A stretch of DNA of 64,000 nt, taken from NCBI GenBank assembly GCA_008477525.1, contig SPDT01000006.1, forward strand, positions 647,501 to 711,500, in the 5' to 3' direction. The translations under genes were made by a program, and so were the position numbers. Positions 10,657-21,379 of this stretch are shown here, piece after piece. The stretch is from Hypomyces perniciosus. Lineage: Eukaryota > Ascomycota > Sordariomycetes > Hypocreales > Hypocreaceae. A model generated the notes under the pieces. The model was not told where the DNA came from and did not search any database. It saw only the letters and a list, made by a program, of their open reading frames with translations. Numbering within the stretch: position 1 is the stretch's first letter; each line of letters starts with the position of its first letter.

Positions 10657-11953
10657 ATGGCTTCTGGGAACCCGTACACCCTGAAATGGGGCATCATGGC
10701 CACTGGCTGGATTGCAGAGAGTTCGTCTTCCAATCTCAACATGAAGCGTAGTGATGATGTGCTAACAGTGTGTCTCCAGCCTTCACCAAGGATCTCCTGT
10801 GCAACCCAGCAGTTCGAGGTGTCCATGATGTCCGCCATGAAGTCGTTGCAGTCGCTTCCTCCAGTGCCAGTGAGAAGGCAGTCGAATTCATCAAGAGGAT
10901 CAACGGCCCTGCATCTGCCAAAACTTATGGATCGTATACTGAGCTCGTTGCCGACCCCAACATCGATATCGTCTATGTCGCCACTCCTCACAGCCACCAC
11001 TTCCAAAACACCATGCTCGCGCTTGAGGCTGGCAAGCACGTCCTTTGTGAGAAGGCATTCACTGTCAATGCTGCTCAGGCCAAGAAGCTCGTCGAGACCG
11101 CCAAGGCCAAGAACCTGTTCCTCATGGAGGCTGTGTGGACCCGGTACTTCCCCCTGAGCATCAAAGTCCGAGAACTTATTACCTCTGGCGAGATTGGTAC
11201 CGTTTACCGCACCTACGGTAAGCATTCACAAAATAACATTTCGGAAAGCCATCATGCTAACACGTGCCACGTAAAGCTGATCTTTCTTTCAACGAAAACG
11301 CCGATGATGACAAGACCCTGCGCTTCAAGGATTCACACCGCATGGTCAACATGGACTTAGCAGGCGGTGCAGTGTTGGATCTTGGTATTTACTCCCTGAC
11401 ATGGGTGTTCCAAACGCTGTATCACCTGCAGCCGGAGCAGGACAAGGAGGCACCCAAGGTCCTGGCCGCTGTCAACAAGTACGCCACCGGTGCAGATGAG
11501 ATGACAAGCATGATCTGTCACTTCCCCGAGCACCGGAGCATGGGAATTGCCACAACGACAATGCGAGTAGCTACCGATCCAGATGGCAAGAAATCCGTTC
11601 CCGCCATACGGATCCAGGGATCCAAGGGTGAGATCCAGGTCGACGGCCCAGCCTTCCAGCCCAGTCAGATTAGGATCATCAAGAAGAGTGGAGAGCCCCA
11701 GGTTCTTGACTTCCCCATTCCCAAAGATTCTGCCCGGGATAGCTGGGGTCACGGCATGTTCTGGGAGGCTGATGAGTGTGCGCGATGCCTGCGTGATGGC
11801 AAGCTGGAGAGTGCCACACTGCCCTGGAAGGAGAGCATCGTGATTATGGAGACGATGGAAGAGGTGCTGAAGCAAGGGGGCGTGGTATATCCCGAGCTTA
11901 TCACCACGGACATTTATGATGCCAAGAGCCCGCTCAACGTTGGCAACCAGTGA
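10657..11953 (+). CDS. Gfo/Idh/MocA oxidoreductase, dihydrodiol/D-xylose dehydrogenase type
   Basis: Exons 10657-10720, 10780-11217 and 11277-11953 give 392 residues. The N-terminal Rossmann segment reads LKWGIMATGWIAETF after the first splice. The family's catalytic lysine appears in HVLCEKAF (about Lys113), followed by FLMEAVWTRYFP and the GGAVLDLGIYSL segment of the C-terminal domain. This architecture matches dimeric dihydrodiol dehydrogenases and fungal NADP-dependent D-xylose dehydrogenases, which act in the cytosol. Both introns have CTAAC branch sites and rejoin split codons (GAG-ACC and TAC-GCT). Substrate is not determinable here; the divergent aldo-keto reductase may be co-expressed. 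Confidence 0.9.
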
Positions 11954-13282
11954 AGGGAAGATGATGGGATTAGGAATGTCATTTGATGCAACTCCATGAC
12001 TCACGCACAAAGAAGTAGATATTGCGGTGAGCACTCCTTTGCAAGAGAGAACCTCCCTGTATTACCTCGATGCGACGTATTCAGACAAGCCACCAAATGA
12101 ATACCTTAGGAATCATAACATCAGTGCGTTGCATAAGTTCCATTTGAAATGGCTCTAATAATACGGAGTGCTACTTCGTCGTACTACTAATCAGGAACAC
12201 AAACACAGCCACCACCACCCTGGCCTATATTAAACAAGGGGGCCGTTCCCAATTCAGGACTATCCAGGGAATAAACCATGTTCAGCCCGAACATGGGGGC
12301 ATCAATACTCACTAAGAACGCCTACACGCGCGACAATCCTGTTGGATCCATGGAGTACTCCGTACGTTGGTTCGTGAACCCCAAGGGATTCCGGAACGAC
12401 GGAACCGAGTCCCAATAAACCGGGGGCCAAGGATGAGACAAGCCGGTGGTGGCATGCTAGAACCGGGCGTTCTGTTTCGAAATCGGGAACCGGCCTGTCG
12501 GTAGGAAACACGGGCCGTGGACCGGAGCGGCTCGTCCGTTTTTGGTTGCGTCCAGGTTCGTGCGGTAGGATGCTAGTAGTATCACGCACGAGTTCTCATC
12601 ATTTATGGCCTCAGGAACTCGCTGATATATATGTACAGGAAAGATATTCCTTGCATTAGATTGCAAGCAGTTGATCGGATATTCTGCTATCCGTTTACGA
12701 TATGTCAGCGCGCTTCCTGTTTTGAGCTCGTAGGGCTAGGCTAATGCATCAAGACGCTAAGGTTTTGCATTGTTTCGAAGTAAGGATAAGAAGCCCTGGC
12801 TGGAGGATATTTTTCTCTTATTATTGACAAAATGCATTGAGTCATGTTGCTCGTGGCATGGCGTATTCTTCTTGTCTGATGTTTGTTACAGAGCGACTAG
12901 GCAGAGATTTACAAGTTCCATCTCATAAGGATGCATGTACTCCGTAGTAACTGCGCGATAGTGATGAGAATAAACCTCGCTGAGACGAGAACTTGGATTC
13001 TTTATAGGCAGGGAATCTACTCCGTAATATCTTCTTGGTTGTTCTCGCGCTAACCCTGGTCCTAGCAACCCCAAAAGGCCAAACCCCCACGATCCTTATC
13101 ATTCTTGCACACACACCCCTCAACACCACACCTTTCCAACGACAGCACTCCCAATTTCTCATCGTCGCATTGCTTCGTATATTACGCGCGATAGCATACG
13201 TGTACTACTACCCGCATAAGAAATACGGTGTGAGACAAGAAGGATCCGCGAGTCTCATTCGTATCGCAAGACGTTGCAAATC
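11954..13282. other. 1.3-kb spacer
   Basis: No convincing gene. It holds at least three TACTCCGTA copies (about 12356, 12938 and 13018); the first sits in a perfect 10-base palindrome, GGAGTACTCC. The last 250 bases are presumably the trm9 promoter and leader. Confidence 0.5.
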
Positions 13283-14056
13283 ATGTCCTCCTCAATGGCA
13301 GAGAACAAGCCGCATCAGGATGCTCAAACCTGTAATGCACCAGCAACAACAACAACCACGGAAGACATCTCAAACCCCGCTGCTCCTCCCCCCATGGATC
13401 CCTCCGAAGCCGAAGCCTACGAAGCCACACACGTCCACTCCGTCTACCAGGCCATCGCACCACACTTCTCCTCCACGCGCCACAAGCCCTGGCCCCTCGT
13501 AACCAACTTCCTCCTCTCCCTGGCCCCAGGAAGCATCGGCCTGGACGTTGGCTGCGGCAACGGCAAGTATCTCCCCGTTAATCCCCGCATCCACATCCTC
13601 GGCTCCGACCGAAGCGCCGCCCTCGTGCGTCTCGCCCGCACCGAGCGCGCAGGCGAAGTCGTCGTCGCGGATGGATTGAATCTGCCGTATCGGCCTGCCG
13701 CCGTGGACTTTGTCATCAGCGTGGCGGTGATTCACCACTTGTCCACACGGGAGAGACGCCAGGAGGGTATCGCGGCGCTGTTGGGTTGTGTGAGGAGAGG
13801 GGGTAGGGTGCTTGTCTATGCGTGGGCGTTGGAGCAAGGCTCCAGTCGGAGGGGTTGGGATGAGGGCTCGGAGCAGGATGCGCTGGTGCCGTGGGTGATG
13901 AGGACAAAGGGGAAGCCGGAGGCGACGTATCAGCGGTATTATCACTTGTATCGGCAGGGAGAGTTGGAGGAGGATGTGCAGGCGGCGGGAGGGACAGTAT
14001 TGGAGAGTGGGTATGAGAAGGATAACTGGTGGGTGATATGTAGTAATGAAGCATGA
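13283..14056 (+). CDS. trm9: tRNA wobble-uridine methyltransferase Trm9
   Basis: A single exon encodes 257 residues. The N-terminal signature VHSVYQAIAPHFSSTRHKPWP and the AdoMet motif I GLDVGCGNGKYL (residues 86-97) are characteristic of Trm9/ALKBH8-type methyltransferases. With Trm112 these methylate carboxymethyluridine at position 34 of certain tRNAs. Further signatures are LGSDRSAALVRLA, VISVAVIHHLST and the C-terminal YQRYYHLYRQGEL. The first ATG (13283) is followed by in-frame methionines at residues 5 and 38; the conserved part begins after the third, so the low-complexity first 38 residues could be partly untranslated. Confidence 0.95.
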   Translation: MSSSMAENKPHQDAQTCNAPATTTTTEDISNPAAPPPMDPSEAEAYEATHVHSVYQAIAPHFSSTRHKPWPLVTNFLLSLAPGSIGLDVGCGNGKYLPVNPRIHILGSDRSAALVRLARTERAGEVVVADGLNLPYRPAAVDFVISVAVIHHLSTRERRQEGIAALLGCVRRGGRVLVYAWALEQGSSRRGWDEGSEQDALVPWVMRTKGKPEATYQRYYHLYRQGELEEDVQAAGGTVLESGYEKDNWWVICSNEA

Positions 14057-14768
14057 AACAAAAGCATTTGAATCTACCTTTCAATGCATTGTAATCATTG
14101 TGATGAGCTTAAAGCATCTGCCGGTAGGTAGTCTAACAAGACGACTTGATTCCTCGATTTTATCTTGCCTCCAACTCCATAGTCTATGTTGATATTACCA
14201 CAGTCTTGAGCGAAAACACACAAGCCCCCGTTCTCAACCTCCCCCATCTCTCCCATATCCCACATCCCACATGGCATTAACTCATCGCATCCTTCCGCCT
14301 CATAAACTACACCCAAGCCGCCCTCATCTCGCCTACACCTGAATTAGATCCCGCCCCCATCCGTATAAAGCAAAGGATTTTCTGTAAGCCCGGATACGCC
14401 CCATCTACCTGTACACCCGAAAATAAAACACAACCCAAATGGCAAGCTCCAATGTTGAGCGTTGAGCGTCCACCGCTGGAAAAGCGGTAAGACTATGCCA
14501 GATATCCCAGTAGCCGTTTCGTTATGCCCGATACCTGCCCCATGTTTCCAAATGCCGCTAATGCATGATTTCAACACCGTACGAGTCGTAATCCGAGTGT
14601 TGCCGGTATGGCAAAGGAATCCTTTCCTGTGTCGTGTTTCCAGACCCCAAACAGCCCAATTAATTGCCAAAGCGCCGCTCCCCTCCAACCTGGTCCCCCT
14701 CCCCCTTTTCCCACAGATGGTAGTCTCTCTCCTACTGCGCCTAAACAGCATAGAAGAACCATATGTGC
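14057..14768. other. Convergent spacer between trm9 and the Myb gene
   Basis: 3' untranslated regions of two converging genes. No RNA gene or repeat stands out. A splice donor overlapping the Myb stop codon at 14769 means a further Myb exon could extend into this stretch. Confidence 0.45.
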
Positions 14769-16190
14769 TTACCCCAATCGCCGTTTGTAGTTGGCTTCAC
14801 GCTGTGCCATTTCAGGGCTCGCTCTCCGCTTTGCTCCGGTAGATTCGAGAGACGGATATCGCGGAGGCATGGGGCCTCCAGGGTTGTTGATCGTAGGTAG
14901 GCTAGGGGTTGGCGGGCCGCTCGGAGGACCGTATGGGCTGACTCCAGTGGTCAGTTGTGCAACGCTAGGTAGCTGACATGGGTTGCGCGCTGGCGGAAGA
15001 CTCTGTATTGGGGCGAGTCCTGGGCCTGGACTATGGCGATAGTCTCCGTGATTCGGTCCCGGGGGAAGTGGAGGCCCAGGTGCTACCACAGAAGGCGGTG
15101 GCGGAGGTGGAGCTTGCGAGTGTGATTGAGGATGCAATCCTAATTGGGACTGTGGTTGTGGCTGTGGTGCTGGTGCCGGCGGATTGGTCGTGCCTCGACG
15201 TGCACCTCGTGCTGCTGTCATAGAAGCAGGCATTGGTTGACCCCGGCCATACGTGGAACGCGGAGATGGCGGTCTCATTTCCCGAACGGTGCTGTCTTGC
15301 GACTGCGTCTGAGATTGACCTCGTGCTGGCAAGTTCCTGTTGCTTGCTTCAACGTTGACGGCTGCGAGAGAGAAAGGCACAACACCAGCCCGTCGTGCCA
15401 TGTCGGCTTCTCCAAGTTGCCAGTGCATAGCTTCCGCAGCCCGCCAGGGAACTGCAAGCTCTTCGGCAACCTTGGCCCACATATCTGACTTGAACCTACT
15501 GGCGTGTTAGTTGCAAGGCATGGGATGGCTCAAGTAGATCGGGTATCATCTAGCTTTGGAATTGAGAGTTTCCCGCTGTTAATCATACCTTTCGTAGAGT
15601 CTGGCAAGCTTGTTCTTGCGCTCCTCGTCCCATTCACTCCGCCTTTCAAGGTAGTTTTGATAGTGGAGCCGGCAGCTGATGGCACTACGTCCTGGAAGTC
15701 GCTTCGACACATCCTCCCACTTCATTCCACTCCCTCGGAGCTCGATGATGAGGGCATCTTCATCTGGTGACCACTTGCTCTGTTTCTTGACCGGCTGGTC
15801 CGGCAAATGAGGCGTCATACTCCGCCGGCCGCTGCTGGGCATGAGGGTTGGTGCTACGGGTGGCACCGCATGCGGGGGCTGACGCTCAAGCGGAGAGGAG
15901 GTTGTCGATGAGGGTAGGGAGGCGGGTCGAAGCTGTCTAGGAGGGCAGCCATAAGACTCATTTGAGCCAGAGGGCTTGAGCAATGAGGCGATATCCACGT
16001 TGGCTGATGGCAGACCTCTGCTGCCCACTCGGGGTCCGTCAGCACAGGCACTTGAACCACGCAAAAACTCGAAGCCGACGTGGGCAACCACGTTGAATGG
16101 CGAGAGCGGCTCTGCCTGCAGGAGGCAGAGCGGCGACTGGCTCTGGAGTTGAGCCAGTTCAACGATTGTCTGCTTAGCCCGAGGGTTGGG
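14769..16190 (-). CDS. Two-repeat Myb/SANT DNA-binding protein, 5' end unresolved
   Basis: Two exons are clear: up to 15589 and 15495-14769, with a 93-base intron at 15496-15588 that rejoins YER-FKSDMW. Repeat 1 reads SKWSPDEDALIIELRGSGMKWEDVSKRLPGRS with HYQNYL; repeat 2 reads WDEERKNKLARLYERFKSDMWAKVAEEL. A proline/glutamine-rich tail ends in the basic KRRLG. It is probably a nuclear DNA-binding regulator; the exact family member is not recognised. The frame stays open up to 16190, just after a possible TTAG splice acceptor, but has no in-frame ATG before 15842, which lies close to repeat 1. Either translation starts at 15842 or a first exon lies further upstream. The stop codon overlaps a GTAAGC donor, so the C-terminus may also be incomplete. 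Confidence 0.8.
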
Positions 16191-16195
16191 CTAAG
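16110..16195. repeat. Three tandem perfect 8-base stem-loops
   Basis: Arms pair exactly at 16110-16117/16123-16130 (CTCTGCCT), 16136-16143/16151-16158 (ACTGGCTC) and 16173-16180/16188-16195 (CTTAGCCC), with loops of 5, 7 and 7 bases. They lie in the 5' part of the Myb gene and would form in its RNA. Confidence 0.9.
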
Positions 16196-16331
16196 TTGGG
16201 ATGGCTTTTTGTTCAGAGTTGGGATATATCCTCCCCAATTTTGTCCAAACAATTCCAGAATATCAGGACCAGCAAATGGCCGAGTGCTGCGTCGAGAGTC
16301 GGTACGGTTAGACGGATCTGAAGCTGGGGAG

Positions 16332-16350
16332 CAAGGCTAGGCCAGCCTTG
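16332..16350. repeat. 7-base stem-loop upstream of the Myb gene
   Basis: CAAGGCT at 16332-16338 pairs with AGCCTTG at 16344-16350 around a 5-base loop. It is the fourth hairpin in a 240-base stretch. Confidence 0.8.
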
Positions 16351-17600
16351 TGAGAGAGTGACTCTGAAACAGCAGGTTGGTCGATTATGATTATGTGGTC
16401 CTACTGTTGACAAGACACAAAGTGCAAACGACGTTGTTTGAGTTGAACAAGAGGCCCGAGGTGTTGGAATGCGCAACTCGATGCACCGTGAAAGGGGGAC
16501 AAGAGGATGGGAAAAGGAAGAAGTGTTGTCTTAGCAAAGATACAACGGACTTCTGGGAACGTGTTTATGAAGGCAGCACCAACATGATTGGCGCTGTCCA
16601 GGGTTCCGAGAGCCAATGGGCCTCGCTCGCCAGCTGGCGGCTACGGGCCACTACGTCAAGGCCAGACCGGGTCCCTGCCACCAGATCGGGTTGCAGGAAG
16701 GGGAGCAGAGCCCTTGGGAGAGCGAGAGAGAGAGGGCCACAAGTGCCATCCCATAGGAAAGGAAACGTCCATGTCAGATGGATGGGCCGGACAGGGGTGG
16801 CGGGCAGGGCCCAAGGCACAGGGACAGGCCGGACGCCAGCCGGGAAGCCGCTTGACTGGTGCAGATGGAAGAGCCGTCAAGCGGGCCAGGGGGTGTCTGT
16901 CCAGAGAAGAGAAGCAAGTACGGAGTAGAATAGTAATAAAATGGGTAAATAAAATAAAAAATAAAACAAAATAAAATCGACGGTCCGGGGGTGGTCGGCT
17001 GGCCCTCGATTATCAGCTTGGATTGGAGGAGAGGGAACGGTGGGGAGGGTGCGCTGAAGGGGCCTGGGAAAAAGAAGAACGAACATGCTAGCGGTTAGTT
17101 CGGTCCACCTTTTTGCACTCATGCATGGGAACAAGGAAAGCATGGGGTTTGACTGAAACTACTAGGACATAGGACTAAGGTGGTGGTTGTTCGGCAGTGG
17201 TAGTGGTAGTCTTAGTCTCAGTAGTAGTCTTAGTATGCGAAAGACAAGATGGAGGAGAGCGAGAGCGAGCGAGAGAGAGTGAGGGTACGGAGTAGAGTAA
17301 GCAAAGGCCGCAGAGACAAAGCAACATGGCGGCGCAGGACAAGTCAGCGGGAGAGAGACACGCGACGCAGGGGGTGGGGGTAGTGTACGAAGTACTCCAT
17401 ACATACATACCTAAGTGTCAGTTACCTATTATTAGGTGGTTCGGGTACGAAGCACAAGGTAGGCGGCAGTAGGACTCATATGTACGGAGTACTTAGGGTT
17501 GCAGTAGCCGGAGTAGCAGCAGTATTAGTACCTGTAAGATGGGTAGGTCTAGTAGTAGTCGACAGAAGAAGCAGAGAGAATGGTAGAGAGCGAGTGTACA

Positions 17601-17631
17601 CATCATCATCATCATCATCATCACCATCACC
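17601..17631. repeat. CAT microsatellite
   Basis: Eight CATs in a row, then imperfect CAC/CAT units, in intergenic DNA. Confidence 0.9.
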
Positions 17632-20600
17632 AAAAAGTCAAAGTGTCTGTCTGTCGAGTCTCGAGTCGGTGTGGAGGCCACGCCAGGCCACGCCAGGCGG
17701 TGGCCGTTTGTCCATCTACGAGTAGTAGTAGTATTATCAAATGGCATTTGATGCCATGGAGACCAGACCCCAGAGACATCCACCGGCAACGTCGTCATCG
17801 GTCCTGCGTCCCGTTGCTAATGCCAAAATGGCGTCCATTCCAGATACTCCGTAATAGCCAAAGGCTAATCGCATGGCAGACTAGTAGTAGGTGTCAGGCA
17901 ACTTCGTGCCACTACTCCTAGTCGTTTGGAGGGACAGCACTCTCTCGATGCTACTGCTTTTGCTTGTTTTTGCTTGTTTTGGCCGGGTTTCAAAACTCTC
18001 TCGCATGAAAAACGACCTCTGTTGACCTGGTCTTGGGGCTTTTTAGCCTGCTGAAGAGAAAGAAAGAAAAACGCGTACCTAGGTATTAGTGAGATTTCAT
18101 GCACCCATTCCATTCCCCTTTGGTGCACTCTCACAAACCGGCGTGTATGTACTCCGTAGATGTAGACAAGAAACCTATTCAGACCAATCCCCATCCAAAC
18201 CCAAACGCTGGAACAGGTGTCAGAGCTGCTGCTGCATCGTCCATGTCCTTGGCCCCGTGCTTTGGGTATGAAGATAGACTGATTAGGTAGTAGTAGTCTA
18301 TGGAGTATCTACGTACGATGGTGCAGGTCGGCGGCTATAATTTCTTAGTTTAGCAGTCCTCGTGGTGCGGCGTGTGGAAGAGGACAAAGGGGGGGCGTGT
18401 CTCCAAAGCACAGAGGGCGCTCCTCTCGTTTGTTGTGCACAGGCGGTTGGCCGTTTGGCTGACAGACAGGATCACAGATCTTCATGAAGCACACACCCCC
18501 CCCCCCCCTCGTGCCATGCTGGTCTCCTCTCCATCTCATCCTCCGCTTCGCAATCTAAACTGATCGTCGCGTATCGCCTGGTTTATGATATAATATTTTA
18601 CTTTTACTTCTTTTTACTTCTTTTTTCTGAAGCTGAGGCCGCCTGCTACCCAGCGCATCGCATGGCCACGCAGTTCTGCATAATACTCCGTAATTCGTAA
18701 CCCCGACGCATTTTTTTCGCTCGTGTCCGCAGTTCCGCCTTACGGAGTACTCCATACTTCATACATATATGACCTGGACCTGCTATAATACTACTACTAG
18801 TAGTAATAACACTGACGGCTGGTAGTGCTTGTTGCGGATTACTATCGTAACGGTGCCTACCTACATGAGGCTAGGTAGGTGGCCATCAAAAAGTCGGGGT
18901 CTTCTTCCTCATCAGAGCGTGGGGCCTCCGCATGCCGGCTGTTGAGTCTTGCTGACAGACAGACGGTCTTGGAGTGAGCAAGCCTGTGCCCCGGACAAGC
19001 TGCCGAAGTCTACTCTTACAATACCACCGGGTTAGGTTATGACTTGGCCAGCACTAGGAATAATAAGGTAGGTAGGTAGGTGAGGTTATCATCAACGGTG
19101 TGCCTGGTAAAAGTGCCGATGATAGGGGGTGCAATCGATCATGCCACGGGAACGACCGCTGTCAAAACCGGATACCACCCATCATTAAAAAGAACTTGCA
19201 TTTAGCTGCATACATATTACTACATAATACACGTTTGTCTTGGTTGGTCGCTGACATGGACAGCGGACCACAGCCGTGAGGCCTGATGTTGTTATTGTCC
19301 TCTTTGTATGGTTTAGTGTACCTAGTAGTATTTCTTTCTTTTTCTTTTGCCCTCGATTCTTTTTTTTTTCATTCCACTCGTATTCCTTGCTCAGAGTGAA
19401 TACAACAAGGGTCGGGTGAGACTTGATTGAGTTCGCCTCAGCAGATAAAAGCCCAGACAGTGTGTGTGCCCTTTCACGAGGCACGAGTATGGGTTCTGCC
19501 AATACTACGGAGTACATACTGCTAAATTGCATTTTATTTACTTACGAGGATATAGTGTATTATATTACCGAGATACCGAATCCTCCTCTCAATACTACCT
19601 AAACATGCAAACTATACGACGTCTGTCAGCATTGTGGATACCGCCTAACCTCCTTGACTTACCTTTCGTGGCGTTGCGACAGATGAGCTGCCGCATGGGC
19701 CATCGGCGCGAACCGTTGCTCGGAAGAGGTTCGACAAGTACTGCTACTATTACTACTATTACCAGGAATAGGTGTCAATTTACTCGCTCTGTCAGACGCT
19801 AGAAAGCTTGTCTGTCCGTTTTTCCCAGATCTGTCACATCGTCCAGCACCTACTCCGTATAACTTGATTAACTAAGTGCTACATGCATTCATGGCATGGC
19901 CCCGGTTGCATTGCGGGCAAACGGGCGAGCTTAGCCAGATGATCAATCTAACGTAACATTGAACACGGGGGTTTCGGTTTCATTTCTCGTCGCCCGGCCA
20001 GAGGCGTTCAGGTAAAGCCGAGGGATGGATGGATAGATGAACGAAGGTCACTCTGAATAAGTAAGGGAAGAGATGTTTGCTTTTGTGATGTTCATTGGCT
20101 CAGCAGAGAAGCCCCATCCCCTGTACTCCGTATTATTAGTCCTATCGAGTCCATAGGTGTGCGGAGTACATTCCACGAATAAGCGCCTACAGCACTTGTT
20201 TCATGTAGTAGAGTAGTATACTCATAGTAGTAGACACGCTGGCAGACAGGCCTGGCTCGCTCAAGACAACCAGCCCGACTCATCCAAAGAGTCAAAGGCG
20301 GCTTCATCTGTTTGTGCCACGGCGCACAACAATACCCTTTCGCACGTCGGAAGAGGCTGTCCGTCGCCGTGATCCTTGCTGGCCATCAATCCTTGGACTC
20401 CACGCCCTGTTTTGCCGGGTGCCACGATTCATCGTAGTACTCGGAGTGCAGACATGCCCGACATGCCTGCCTGTTGCCTACTAGACATTGATATCACCAC
20501 CTCGCATCCATTGACAGACAAACGCCGGGCCTCGTTAATGCGTGTCTCTCGGGCTGCAGACTCGCATGTACAAGAGAGGTAAGTAGTAGTATGTATGTAC

Positions 20601-21334
20601 GAAGTACAATATGTGCCTATCCCCCCCAAGACAGGACTCGAGAGCCCAAGCAAGCTACTGTACGAGTAGCAAAGCAGCAACTCGGCATTCAGCACAACCA
20701 GGGAACACCCTTGATGCCGCTGATCTGGTGAACTGGCGGTCAACTCAGGCAAACAGACGGGCGACCCAAGTTCGCAAATGGATCAGATGGATCGATGGAG
20801 GCGAACCTAGCATCGTTCGTGCCTCCGTGGACGATGGAGGAGTGTGTGTTGGCTCCCTTGAGGCCCATCGGGGCCCACGACGAGCCAGGGCCAGGAGACC
20901 CAGGACCAGGACCAGGGCGTGAGGGTTCGTCGAACTGACTGCGAACCATGATCGCCCAGTTCCGTACAAGGCCCTTGTTCGGCGCTCGTTTCTCTGCTAT
21001 CCTTTCTCTCGCCGGCGGTCTGCGCCCCAGCTGCACCGCCATCCGAGCCTCTTCCAGAGATGTGAAAATAGCGCCGCCGTTTGTCTCTCAAGACCCATGC
21101 TACTCAAGCCTCCGGTCCACCACACCTCCATTAGTCGCACATCAGGACCCGCTAGTGGACAAAAAGAACAGCAGCCGCCACATTCATTATCGATCGCGCC
21201 CGAACCCACTGCCAGAGGCGAGCTGGAGGGTGGGTTGTCGTTTGTTTGAGAGCTGCGGTGAACGATCGTGAACCAACATTTGCGAGTTCTGAAGGCCACG
21301 GCAACGTGCTAGGACACTGCGGGTTTAGTCGACT

Positions 21335-21342
21335 CTCTCGCG

Positions 21343-21378
<36 letters not shown>

Positions 21379-21379
21379 T
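21335..21379. repeat. CTCTCA microsatellite
   Basis: A run of CTCTCA/CTCTCG hexamers in intergenic DNA. Confidence 0.9.

Noticed and set aside
13370..13945. 191-codon minus-strand frame opposite trm9
   Set aside because: The plus strand carries an unmistakable Trm9; the antisense frame is kept open by its G+C-rich third positions.
16377..16928. 183-codon plus-strand frame upstream of the Myb gene
   Set aside because: Composition is arbitrary, it overlaps other frames of similar length on both strands, and it has no recognisable domain.
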